Shown here in pieces: positions 27,828 through 36,826 of a stretch of 64,000 nt of DNA. Position 1 is the first letter of the stretch; each line of letters begins with the position of its first letter. The notes beneath the pieces were generated by a model that saw nothing but the letters and a program-made list of their open reading frames with translations, did no database searches and was not told the DNA's origin. This DNA is from DASQFQ01 sp963802905 (GTDB taxonomy: Bacteria > Actinomycetota > Thermoleophilia > Solirubrobacterales > Solirubrobacteraceae), in assembly GCA_963802905.1 (NCBI GenBank), contig CAWDKH010000004.1:186001-250000 (forward strand), given 5' to 3'. The position numbers and the translations under genes were made by a program.

Positions 27828-29194
27828 CCCGAGGCGGCGGCGTGCTGCAGCGCAGCGCGCGACGGTCCAGTCACGCGCACGGCTTGCGGCACGCCGGCCA
27901 CGACGGTGGCGAGCGCTCCGATCATCCAGAACGGGGTCGGTGAACTGCTCGCTCAGGAACGCGCCGGCGACGATCGCCACGATCAGCGATGCCTGCATCG
28001 CGGTCGCGAGCCGGCGCCCGTCGCGGTCCCCGATGCTGACGGCTCGCTTCCTCCCGCGAGCGAGCAGGCGCCACGAGGAGGCGAGGAAGCCGACGAAGCC
28101 GATGAAGCCCGAGCAGCCCGATCTCAGCGAGCACGTGCAGGTAGGAGTTGTGGACGACCGGGGTCTCGCCGAGCGGGATCGGGTTGTTGCGCACGTAGCG
28201 CGGTGACTCGATGCCGAAGCGGCCCGGCCCGACGCCGATGAACGGCCGGTCGGCGGCCATCCTCACCGCGCCCGTCCATAGCGCCTCGCGCGCGGCCACG
28301 TTCTTGTCCGCGATGCGGCCCTTCATCGAGAGGCGATCGTTGAGCAGCGGCGCCCACAGCGCGAAGGCGAGCCCCGCGACGCTGAGCACCGCGACGAGCC
28401 CGAGGACGCACGCCGCTGAGCGGGATGCGGCGCGACAGCACGGCCCACGGCGCGAGGGCGGCGAGGCCGATCAATGCACCCCGCGAAAGCGTCGCGAACG
28501 TGGCGGCGATCAGCAGCAGGCAGCAGACGGCCCACAGCGATCCGCCGGCGCTTCTCCTCCGCGAGCAGGTAGCACGCCAGCGGCAGTGCGCAGACCATCA
28601 GGTAGGCGAAGTCGTTGGGGTCCTCGATCGGCCCCGCCGCGCGTTCGAGGTTGAGCGCGATGAAGCCGTAGAGGCCCCAGCCGGCGGCCAGCGGTGCACG
28701 ACAGCACGAAGACGCGCACGACCCTGCGGACGTCCTCGATCGTGTGGGTCAGCTGCAGCACGAGGAAGAAGAACACGGCGAACAGCAGGTAGCGCAGCGC
28801 GTCGAACACGCTGTCGGCCGGGTCGGGCGCGAACAGCGTCGAGAGCAGGACCGCGAAGAGGAAGAAGCCGGCCCATGCCAGCGCCGGGCTCACACGCAGC
28901 GGCTCGGAGCGGGCCATCGCGCGCAGCAGCCAGGCCATGAACAGCAGGACGCCCGAGGATCTTTACCACCGAGACGGCCTCGGACGGGTAGCCGAGCGCG
29001 CCCTCCCACGGCAGCGCGGCCGTCAGCACGAGCAGCAGGAACTCGACCCGCAGGAGCGTCATCAGCACGAGCCCGACCACGGCGACCGCGGCGAGCGTGT
29101 ACACGGGCCACATCGCGGCGGCGTAGCCCACGGGGATGGCGACGGGCGCCGCCACCAGGAATGCGGCGCGGCTGTCAAGCAGCCGCTCGAGCAC
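27824..29194 (-). pseudogene. O-antigen ligase/polymerase (Wzy-like), several frameshifts
   Basis: From GTG 29194, immediately after the kinase stop. It is a multi-pass membrane protein: AAFLVAAPVAIPVGYAAAMWPVYTLAAVAVVGLVL, later ALRYLLFAVFFFLVLQLTH, and the Wzy_C signature ADRPFIGVGPGRFGIES followed by PVVHNSYLHVLAEIGLLG. After a corrected shift the end reads DPFWMIGALATVVAGVPQAV and stops at 27824 inside the next ATG. At least four frame changes occur. It would polymerise or ligate lipid-linked repeat units outside the membrane. Confidence 0.65.
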
Positions 29195-30620
29195 CTAGAC
29201 CTGCTCCACCGGTGGCGCGGGGGTCCGCGGCGGCGCGGCGGCGGCCGCCGGCCGCTCGCGCGGCGGCGCACTCGGCGGCTCCCGGCGCGCCGGCGGCGGC
29301 GGCTCGAGCCGCTCCGCGGTCTCCCCGGTCGCCTCGTAGCGGTAGTACGTGCCGGCGTCGAGGTCGTCCGCGCCGGCCTTGTTGAGGATGATGCCCATCA
29401 GGCGGCTGTCGACCAGCGCGAGCCGGTCGAGCGCGGCCTGGAAGCTCGCGGGCTTCTGCGTGCCCGCGGTCGCGACGAGGATGACGCCGTCGGCGAGCGG
29501 CGCCACGAGGCGCGCGTCGCTGACCGGCAGCACGGGCGGGGTGTCGATCAGGATCAGCGCCTTGCGCCGCCGCAGCGCCTTGATCACGCTGGGCAGGCGG
29601 ATGTGGAGCATCTCGGTCGGGTCCGGCGGGACCGGGCCGCTCGTGATGACCCACAGGCCCTGGCCCGCGGGCTTGAGCTCGGCCTTGCGCCCGAGCGCGA
29701 GCATCGTCGACAGGCCGGAGCTGTTGTCGAGCCCGAAGATCTCGTGCTGGCGCGGGCGGCGCAGGTCGGCGTCGAGCACGATCGTCTCGATGCCGATGCG
29801 GCTGAACGCGACGGCCAGGTTGGCCACGACCGTCGACTTGCCCTGCGAGGCCTCCGGGCTGGTGATCTCGATGCACCTTGGTCGTCTCGTCCATCAGGAA
29901 CTCGAGGTTCGTGCGGAGGGCGCGGTAGCTCTCCATCAGGTCCTCCGCGCCCTTCTCGTCCCAGATCAGTGACGCGCTGCCACGCGACAGCGCGCGCTGC
30001 CGGTCGAGGCGCCCGAGCACCGGCGCGATCGTGTGCTGCGCGACGTCCGCCGCGGTGTCGATGCGGCGCCGGAACTGCTCGAAGCCGAGCGCGAGCAGCA
30101 CGCCGCCGAACAGGCCCAGCAGCGCGGCGACGCCGAACAGCAGCGGCGGGCGCGGCTGCACGGGAGTGTTCTCGGGCGAGGCCGGGTCCACGAGCGTCGC
30201 GATCATCAGCTTGTTGCTGGCGATCGAATCCTGGAACGCCTTCGCGGTGGCCGCGGCGGCGGCGGCCGCCTCGTCCGGGTCGGTCGTGCGCGCGGTGATG
30301 CGCAGGATGCCGCTGCCGCCCTCGGTCGAGGTGTCGATGTGGGCGGTCAGCTTCTTGCCGAGCAACGCCTGGGCCTTCGAGAGGTTGACGCGCGACTTCG
30401 CCGTCTCCGCGTAGGTGGCGAGCAGCGCGGACAGGCTGTCGGAGGCGACGAGGCCCTGCCCCTGGGTCACGTCGGGCGTCAGCGCCACGACGGCGGTCGA
30501 CTCGTACTCGGTGGGACGGGAGAGGATCGCGGGGGCGCTCGCCGCGATCGTGATCAACATCACGCCGAGCACAAGCCAGCGTCGCTTCCAGGCCAGCGCG
30601 ATGAGATCCCTTAGGTCCAT
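29195..30620 (-). pseudogene. Wzc/CpsCD-type chain-length regulator and BY-kinase, one frameshift
   Basis: N-part: MDLRDLIALAWKRRWLVLGVMLITIA (membrane helix 1), an extracellular Wzz-like loop, then PPLLFGVAALLGLFGGVLLALGF (helix 2). After one extra G near 29877 the kinase follows: SPEASQGKSTVVANLAVAFS (Walker A), VLDADLRRP (Walker A'), ILIDTPPVLPVSDA (Walker B). The C-terminus is Pro/Ala-rich with a small YYRYEA tyrosine group in place of a long Tyr tail. It controls polymer length and export by cyclic autophosphorylation. CpsB at 19.9 kb is the likely phosphatase. Confidence 0.8.
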
Positions 30621-31738
30621 GGGTCACCGATCTTAGGAGCCACGAGCGGCACTGTCGTGCTTTGTACCCAGCCGTGCACGGCCGCGGACAGGGTGCGCTG
30701 GTAGGTCGCGAGCCACTCGGCGGCCATCCGGCGGGCGGAGAACGCGGGCGCGCGGCGGCGCTGATCCTCGAGCAACTCGGCGCGCAGAGACGCATCGTCG
30801 AGCACCGCCTGCGCGAGCGCGATCGCCGCGCTCTCGTCCGCGCACACCTGCCGCGGCCCGAGTACCTCGCGGTTCGCCGGGATGTCGGAGGCGACGACGA
30901 CGACGTCGCGCGCGATCGCCTCGAGCAGCGCCAGCGACTGCCCGTCCCACTCCGACCAGTGGATGTACACGGTCGCCTCGGCGAGCTGCGCGAGCGCCTG
31001 CTCGCGCGGGAGCCAGCCGGTCACCGGGATGCCCGCCTCGCGGACCACGGCGTCGGCGCCGTCACTTGCGCCGCCGATCCAGCTCACCCGCGCGGCAGGC
31101 GCGAGCGCGGAGAGGATGCGCGCGGTCGCGGCGGGGCGGTGCTGCGCCGTGATCCGGCCGGCGGCCACCACCACCGGCTCCGAACTCGTGCCGACGCGAT
31201 GCGGCGCCTCGTCGAGCTCAGGGATGCCGTTGCGGACGACCACGACGCGCGGTGCGTGCAGGACGTGACGGGCGACCTCCGCCTCCGCCTCCGACACCGC
31301 GCCGACGAGCGTGCAGCGCCGCGCCACGAGCGACTCGACCGCGCGCACCGCCGCGCTCACCGGGCGCGCGACGCCCGCGCGCGCCGACCCGACGCCGTGC
31401 GGCGTGTAGATGCGCACCGTGCCGCGCGGCAGCGCCAGCGCGCCGACCACGCCCGCGAACGACGAATGCAGGTGCACGAGGTCCGGCTTGCGCTCGCGCA
31501 CGATCCGGCGCAGTGCGCGACCGGCCGCGAGGTGCGACAGCGGCGAGCGGCGCGCCCACGGCAGCGCGATCGGCTCCACGCCCGCGTCGGCCAGCTGGGG
31601 CAGGTCGGCGGGCGACTCCGGGCGGTCGGCGTAGGCGAGCGTGACCGCGTGGCCGCGCGCCGCCTGGGCGGTGGCGAGCGTTCGTACGACCTGCAGCGTC
31701 CCAGCCGCGGACGCCTCGGTGATATGGAGGATGTGCAC
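30611..31738 (-). CDS. GT4-type glycosyltransferase
   Basis: An intact 375-residue GT-B enzyme. N-domain: MHILHITEASAAGTLQVVRTLA, DLVHLHSSFAGVVGALA and IYTPHGVGSAR. C-domain: EPVVVAAGRITAQHRP, ARVSWIGGASDGAD, VYIHWSEWDGQSLALLEAIARDVVVVASDIPANREV. It lies 7 bp after the priming transferase stop and overlaps the BY-kinase start by 10 bp, so it is in the same operon. It is probably an early transferase acting on the undecaprenyl-linked first sugar. Confidence 0.87.
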   Translation of the reverse strand: MHILHITEASAAGTLQVVRTLATAQAARGHAVTLAYADRPESPADLPQLADAGVEPIALPWARRSPLSHLAAGRALRRIVRERKPDLVHLHSSFAGVVGALALPRGTVRIYTPHGVGSARAGVARPVSAAVRAVESLVARRCTLVGAVSEAEAEVARHVLHAPRVVVVRNGIPELDEAPHRVGTSSEPVVVAAGRITAQHRPAATARILSALAPAARVSWIGGASDGADAVVREAGIPVTGWLPREQALAQLAEATVYIHWSEWDGQSLALLEAIARDVVVVASDIPANREVLGPRQVCADESAAIALAQAVLDDASLRAELLEDQRRRAPAFSARRMAAEWLATYQRTLSAAVHGWVQSTTVPLVAPKIGDPWT

Positions 31739-31745
31739 CTGGGTC

Positions 31746-33164
31746 TTAGTACGCGCCGCGGCCCGACAGGACCACCGGCAGCGTGGCGATGAGGATCTCG
31801 ACGTCGCGCGCCAGCGACCAGCCCGCCACGTACTGGTAGTCGAACCGGATCATGTCGTGGAAGGGGATGTTCGAGCGCCCGGCGACCTGCCAGGGCCCGG
31901 TCAGGCCGGGGCGCAGGTCGGCGCGGCGCGCCTGCCAGTCCTCGGTCAGCGCCTGCGCCTCGGCGAGCACCAGCGGTCGCGGCCCGACGAGGCTCATGTC
32001 GCCCTTGAGCACGTTGAGCAGCTGCGGCGCCTCGTCGAGCGAGAAGCGGCGGATGAGGCGGCCGACGCGGGTGATGCGCTCGTCCTCGCGCGTCTTGAGG
32101 ATCGCGCCGTCCGGGCGAACCTCGACCGTGGCGCCCGCGTGCATCGAGCGGAACTTGTAGAGCTTGAAGAAGCGGCCGCCGCGGCCCGAGCGCGGCTGGG
32201 TGAACAGCACCGGCCCGCGCGAGTCGAGCTTGATGGCGATCGCGATCAGCGCCAGCAGCGGCGCGAGCGCGAAGAGCAGGACGCTCGCGCCGATCACGTC
32301 GAGCGTGCGCTTGCTGAAGCGCGAGGCGCCGGAGAACTCCGGCGCGTCGATCGAGAGCAGCGGCATGCCGCCGATCTGGTCGACGGTGCGGGCGCCCTCG
32401 AGGAACTCGAAGAGCCGGGGGACGACGTCGACCGCCACGCCGGCGTCCCGGCACACGCGCAGCGCGTGCAGGAGCTCCTCGTGGTGGGCGCGCGTGAAGG
32501 CGATCATCACGCGGTCGACCTGGTCGAGCGCGACCAGGTCGCTGAGGGCGGGGAGCCCGCCGAGGTAGGGAAGATCGGCCGTACCCGAAACTCCCTCCTG
32601 ATGGTCGTCGATGTAGCCGGTGAGCGCGAGTCCGAGCTCGGGGTGGTCCTGGATGCGGTCGGCGAGCCGGCGCGCGACGAGGCCGGAGCCGACGATCAGG
32701 GTGCGCTGGCGCAGCTTCGGCGTGCGGTGCGCGGTCATGCGGGCGCCCGAGCGGGTGATCCCGGCGATCGCCGCGCAGGCGATGGCGCCGAAGAACGCAC
32801 CGGCCGCCGGGCGGTCCACGGACATGGCGGTGAGCAGGCCGAACAGCGGCCACGAGACCGCGAGGCAGGTGAGCACGAGCCGCGGCGCCTCGCTGACCCC
32901 GCTCGACCAGGCGCGCAGGTCCTCCCGCGCGTAGAGGCCGCACAGGAAGGCAGCGACCGGCCAGGCGAGCGCGAGCACGCCGGCGAGCAGCACCGTCTGT
33001 GCCAAGCTGGCGTGCGCGACGGCACCGACGAGCGCGCCGCTTACGACGCCAGTGATGGCATCGGCGACGAAGAGCAGACGACGGAGGTGCTGGAAGCGGC
33101 GACGGGAGGCATCGGACCCGCTCGCAATCAGCTGCAGCTCCAGTGCTTCAGCGTGGACGGCCAT
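31746..33164 (-). CDS. Polyprenyl-phosphate sugar-1-phosphate transferase (WbaP/EPS priming type)
   Basis: A 472-residue protein. It has four N-terminal membrane helices, a CoA-binding-like domain (TLIVGSGLVARRLADRI), a fifth helix (IGASVLLFALAPLLALIAIAI) and the catalytic bacterial sugar transferase domain: LFTQPRSGRGGRFFKLYKFRSMH, RRFSLDEAPQLLNVLKGDMSLVGPRPL and RPGLTGPWQVAGRS. It starts repeat-unit synthesis by moving sugar-1-phosphate onto undecaprenyl phosphate. It is the first gene of the leftward operon running to 25.65 kb. Confidence 0.92.
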   Translation of the reverse strand: MAVHAEALELQLIASGSDASRRRFQHLRRLLFVADAITGVVSGALVGAVAHASLAQTVLLAGVLALAWPVAAFLCGLYAREDLRAWSSGVSEAPRLVLTCLAVSWPLFGLLTAMSVDRPAAGAFFGAIACAAIAGITRSGARMTAHRTPKLRQRTLIVGSGLVARRLADRIQDHPELGLALTGYIDDHQEGVSGTADLPYLGGLPALSDLVALDQVDRVMIAFTRAHHEELLHALRVCRDAGVAVDVVPRLFEFLEGARTVDQIGGMPLLSIDAPEFSGASRFSKRTLDVIGASVLLFALAPLLALIAIAIKLDSRGPVLFTQPRSGRGGRFFKLYKFRSMHAGATVEVRPDGAILKTREDERITRVGRLIRRFSLDEAPQLLNVLKGDMSLVGPRPLVLAEAQALTEDWQARRADLRPGLTGPWQVAGRSNIPFHDMIRFDYQYVAGWSLARDVEILIATLPVVLSGRGAY

Positions 33165-33350
33165 CAGGCCAACCTCTGGCTTGTCTCGGTGCTGAGCGGC
33201 ATCCCTACCTCAATTCCGTCTGCCCTGAAATCTTCTCGGTCAATCCATTGCCCGTTCCGCGCTACCACGCTTGCCCTTCCGTGGGGCCGATCAGTCGAGA
33301 AGCCGAACCGATCGAGGCGTGCCCTATGTAACCACGGGGCGGGGTAAAAG
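33165..33350. promoter_or_regulatory. Divergent intergenic region of the polysaccharide operons
   Basis: A 186-bp gap between two divergent polysaccharide genes, clearly less GC-rich than its surroundings. It must hold the promoter of the leftward operon and probably that of the rightward polymerase. I see a TATGTA near 33325 but no convincing -35 box, so no individual promoter is claimed. Confidence 0.4.
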
Positions 33351-35340
33351 TTGGCTCGTAGATTCGTCGAGAGCGTGGGAACAAGCTGGTACGTAGCGGT
33401 GCCGGGAGCGGCGACCGCGGTCTTGGCGTTCCTTGCCGGAGGCTACTTCGCGGTGACGACGGGTCTCGCGGTGGCTGTCCTATGCCTGCTGCTCGTCGCG
33501 CATGTGACCCTATCCGAGAATCCGTTCGCCGGGTGGAGTTTTGCGCTGGCCGTCATGGCGTCCGCGCTGGCGCTGTTCGTGGTCTGGACCATGCTGTCCG
33601 GCGACTGGTCGGATTCGCCGGCGCGCGCGCTCGTCGAGTCCAACCGCGCGTTGCTGTACCTGCTGATGCTGGTGTTCGTCGGGCTGCACGCGGCACCAGC
33701 ACCCGGCCAGTCCCGGCTCGCGGCGCTGCTGCGCTGGGTCGCGCTGGCGATCGCGGTGACGAGCGTGGTCGCGCTGTTGACGCGGCTGCTGCCGGCGACG
33801 TTCCCGACCAAGGTGGGGCTCAACAACGAGCGGCTGCAGTTCCCGCTCACCTACTGGAACGCCATGGGGATGTTCACGGCGCTCGGGGTGATCCTCGGCG
33901 ACGCACATGACGGCCTCGGAGCGCGAGCCGGCGGCGGTGCGGATCGCCGCGGCGGCAGCGCTGCCCGCCGTCGCGGTCACGCTGTACTTCACGTTCTCGC
34001 GCGGCGGGATCGGGGTCGCGATCGCCGGCACGGCGCTCTACCTCGTCTTGGCGCATCCGCGGGGTCTTGTGGGCGCGCTGGCGGCCGTCGCCGTCCCACT
34101 GGCCGTCGCGCTGCACGGCGCCTACGGCGCGGACCTGCTCGCGCAGCAGAACTATTCGGGCGTCGACGCACGGGCAGAGGGCCGCTCGCTGCTGCTCGTG
34201 GTGATCGGCTGCACGATCGCCGCTGGGGTGCTGCGCTGGCTGACGCTCCGCCTTGACCGGCGGCTCGAGCGCGTGCAGATCACCGCGCGGGCGCGGACGA
34301 TCGCGTTTGGCGCAGCCGGCGTCGCCGGGCTGCTCGCGCTCGTATTCGCCACCGTCGCGTTCGATCTCCCGGATCGGATCGCCGACCAGCGGCGCGCGTT
34401 CGTGGAGGGCAACGCGCCGCCCGGGGGCGTCGATCTGCGCACGCGGCTGACCGAGGTCGGCAACAACGGCCGGCTCGACATCTGGCGCGTTGCGCTGCGG
34501 GAGGCGAGCACCAACCCGTGGAAGGGCGTCGGCGCAGGCACGTTTCGGCTCGCATGGGAGCGCGAGCGGCCGAAACCGCCCCTCCGCGTCCTCGACGCGC
34601 ACTCGCTCTACTACGAGGTGCGGGCCGAGCTCGGGTGGATCGGCATCGCGCTGCTGGCTGTGGTCTTCGCGGTGCCGCTCGGCGTCGGGATCCGCCGCTG
34701 GTGGGGGCCCGGCCGCCACGTGCACGCCGCGTTCCTGGCTGCCGCGGCGGCGCTGCTGATCCACGCGATGGTCGACTGGGACTGGGAGATGCCCGCGCTC
34801 TTCGTGTGGTTCTTCGGCGCCGCCGGGGTGCTCATCGCGAGGCCCGCGGCGGACGCGGAACGCGCGCACGAGCCGCGGCGGCTGACGCGCCTGCTCGCCG
34901 GCCTCGCGCTCCTGCTCGTCGCGGTGACGCCGGTGACCGTCGCGGTCTCGCAGGCGCGGCTGAACCAGAGCTCCAACGCGTTGCGCGACGGTGATTGCGC
35001 GACCGCGACGAACGCCGCGCTCGGCAGCCTCGACGCGCTGAACTCGCAGGCCGGGGCGTTCGAGGTGCTCGGCTGGTGCAATGCCCGCGCCGGCCAGCAG
35101 AAGCTCGCCGTGGCCGCGATGCGCAACGCGCAGCGCCGCGACCCGAACAACTGGCACTACGCCTACGGGCTTGCGGTGACGCAGGCGCTGGCGGGGGAGG
35201 ACCCGCGCCCGGCGGCGGCGCTCGCGAAGCGGCTCAACCCGCTCGAGCCGCACGTCGCTGCGCTGGAGCGTGCGGTGCGGCCGAAGAGCGCCGCAAAGCG
35301 GCGAGCCGCCGTGGTCCGGCTGGACATCCCGTTCGGTTAA
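33351..35340 (+). pseudogene. O-antigen ligase/polymerase family membrane protein, one frameshift
   Basis: TTG 33351 (GGGG about 8 bases upstream) opens a run of membrane helices (SWYVAVPGAATAVLAFLAGGYFAV). Near 33905 one extra base moves the frame, and the protein continues MTASEREPAAVRIAAAAALPAVAVTLYFTFSRGGIG. The Wzy_C signature reads NPWKGVGAGTFRLAWERE and LDAHSLYYEVRAELGWIG. The last ~120 residues are soluble and repeat-like (CNARAGQQKLAVAAMRNAQRRDP), resembling a TPR tail. It is the second polymerase/ligase in the region. An ATG at 33907 could start a shorter product. Confidence 0.75.
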
Positions 35341-35344
35341 CGAC

Positions 35345-35370
35345 GAGAGGCGGGCCGGAGCCCGCCTCTC
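35345..35370. terminator. Bidirectional hairpin terminator
   Basis: GAGAGGCGGGC, loop CGGA, GCCCGCCTCTC: a perfect 11-bp stem between the convergent polymerase (ends 35340) and the LPFTG gene (ends 35395). Confidence 0.8.
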
Positions 35371-35394
35371 GGAGGTCCTTCGCTGTCGCTGCGG

Positions 35395-35937
35395 TTAGCG
35401 CTCGTCGCCGGTCCGGCGGCGGAGCACGAGGCCCGCGCTCAGCAGCACGATGCCGCCGATCAGGATCGGGATGGCCGCGAAGCCGGTGAACGGCAGCTTG
35501 TTCTCGCTGGCGCCCGCCTCGACCTGACGGGAGGGCTGCACGTCCGCGCCTTCCTCACCGCCGGAGGGGGCGGGGCTGCCGTTGTCGGTGCTCGGCTGCT
35601 CGCCGGCGCCCGAGTCCTGGTCACCGAGGACGCCGCCGCCACCGGTGGGCGACGGAGTTGCGTATTGATCCTGTGCGGCGTTGCCGGTGACGGAGGAAAC
35701 CGCCAGGCCTGCGCCGGCCGTGCTCAGCAGCATGCCGAGCACGAGCATGGTCAGGACGACCAGTCGTGACTTCATCAGTTCGCTTCTCCTTGTCCGCCTC
35801 CGTGCGGGCGCCGAAACGCGTGCGCGGACCAGCTGCTTCATGGCATCGAGCTCGAGCGCGGTCGCCTCAGGGCGATTCGCGCGGAGCTGGTCGATGACCC
35901 GCTGCAGTTCCGGCTGGAGGTCGTCGTGGTTACTCAT
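35395..35937 (-). CDS. ECF-sigma-linked membrane protein with LPFTG tail
   Basis: 180 residues. Residues 1-54 are soluble and helical, with PEATALELDAMKQLV (about 23-37). Membrane helix 1 spans 57-80. A Gly/Ser/Pro linker (81-147) follows, then LPFTG at 148-152, a second hydrophobic helix and RRRTGDER, a sortase-type sorting signal. It is divergent from the ECF sigma gene, with starts 54 bp apart, so it may act as its membrane partner. An internal ATG at 35775 has a strong AAGGAG 10 bases upstream and would give a free LPFTG protein with a signal peptide. Sortase is not seen in the window. Confidence 0.6.
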   Translation of the reverse strand: MSNHDDLQPELQRVIDQLRANRPEATALELDAMKQLVRARVSAPARRRTRRSELMKSRLVVLTMLVLGMLLSTAGAGLAVSSVTGNAAQDQYATPSPTGGGGVLGDQDSGAGEQPSTDNGSPAPSGGEEGADVQPSRQVEAGASENKLPFTGFAAIPILIGGIVLLSAGLVLRRRTGDER

Positions 35938-35990
35938 CTATCTGCCTACTACGAACGAGCCCGCCGATTCCTGATCGAAGATGTGCGCGG

Positions 35991-36473
35991 ATGCGCGACG
36001 AAGACTTCGAGCGGCTCTATGCAGCCGAGGCCCAAGGCCTGTTCGGCTTCCTCGCCTACCGCACCGGCGATCGCGCGCTCGCCGAGGACCTGCTGGCGGA
36101 CACGTTCGAGCGCGCGCTGCGCTCGCGCAAGCGCTACGACCGCCGCAAGGGCCCGGCGAAGGCGTGGCTCTACACGATCGCGCTGAACCTGTTGCGCGAC
36201 CATGCGCGCCGGGCCGCGGCGGAGGGGCGGGCGATCGAGCGGGTCGGGCCCGCGGCGGCGTCGTCCGAGGCGTCCACGGGGGCGGTCGAGGATCGCGACG
36301 TCGTGCAGCGGGCGCTCTCCGGGCTCTCGCCGGAGGAGCGCGAGGCGATCGCGCTGCGCTTCGGCGCCGAGCTGACCGTGCCGGAGATGGCGGAGGCGCT
36401 GGGCGAGCCGCTCACCACCGTCGAGGGCCGCGTCTACCGCGCGCTCCGAAAGCTCCGGACAGAGCTAGACTGA
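35991..36473 (+). CDS. ECF-type RNA polymerase sigma factor (sigma-70 family)
   Basis: 160 residues. Region 2: FERLYAAEAQGLFGFLAYRTGDRALAEDLLADTFERALRSRKRYD and KAWLYTIALNLLRDHARR. Region 4: LSGLSPEEREAIALRFGAELTVPEMAEALGEPLTTVEGRVYRALRKLR. A variable linker joins them. It directs RNA polymerase to a small regulon, probably including itself and the divergent LPFTG gene. The start ATG is 54 bp from the divergent start; no anti-sigma zinc motif is present next door. Confidence 0.9.
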   Translation: MRDEDFERLYAAEAQGLFGFLAYRTGDRALAEDLLADTFERALRSRKRYDRRKGPAKAWLYTIALNLLRDHARRAAAEGRAIERVGPAAASSEASTGAVEDRDVVQRALSGLSPEEREAIALRFGAELTVPEMAEALGEPLTTVEGRVYRALRKLRTELD

Positions 36474-36478
36474 GCAGC

Positions 36479-36752
36479 GGACCGTGCTAGGCGGGGACGT
36501 AGCGGAGCCCTGAACCCGCAATCCGCTCTAGCGGGGCTGAATTCCCTCATTGAGGGGCTCCGGCCCTCGGGGTCAGCGCGCCGTATGGGGCGTCGATGGC
36601 CGGGTCCCGCGCGATGTCGGCCCGTGAACCAGGTCAGATCCGGAAGGAAGCAGCCTTAAGCGGTCACCGGCAGGCGCAGCGGGATAGCCCGACCGGAGCC
36701 ACCAGCGGCGAACGCGCCCGAGGAACCGGCCTCGAAGGAGGGTGCACGGTCC
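36479..36752 (+). ncRNA. ffs: Signal recognition particle RNA, large bacterial type (with Alu domain)
   Basis: The ends GGACCGTGC (36479-36487) and GCACGGTCC (36744-36752) are perfectly complementary, giving a 274-nt RNA. The 5' part GTGCTAGGCGGGGACGTAGC, AACCCGCAATCCGCTCTAGC and GGGCTGAATTCCCTC matches the Alu domain of Bacillus-type SRP RNA. The S domain holds the invariant GTCAGATCCGGAAGGAAGCA. A CTTTTCC run follows the 3' end. It begins 5 bases after the sigma stop, so its promoter lies inside that gene. It forms SRP with Ffh. Confidence 0.93.
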
Positions 36753-36826
36753 ACTTTTCCGATGCCGCACGATGCGGTTTTTCGGCAGCCGGGGAGGACC
36801 GACCCGGCCTCTAGACTCGACCGTCC

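Noticed and set aside
24247..30620. Insertion sequence or phage scar causing the broken genes
   Set aside because: No transposase, terminal inverted repeats or target duplications are seen; the breaks are single-base frame changes.
36590..36720. Short S-domain-only SRP RNA call
   Set aside because: The GGAAGGAAGCA core alone would allow it, but matching 9-base ends and Alu motifs show the 274-nt form.
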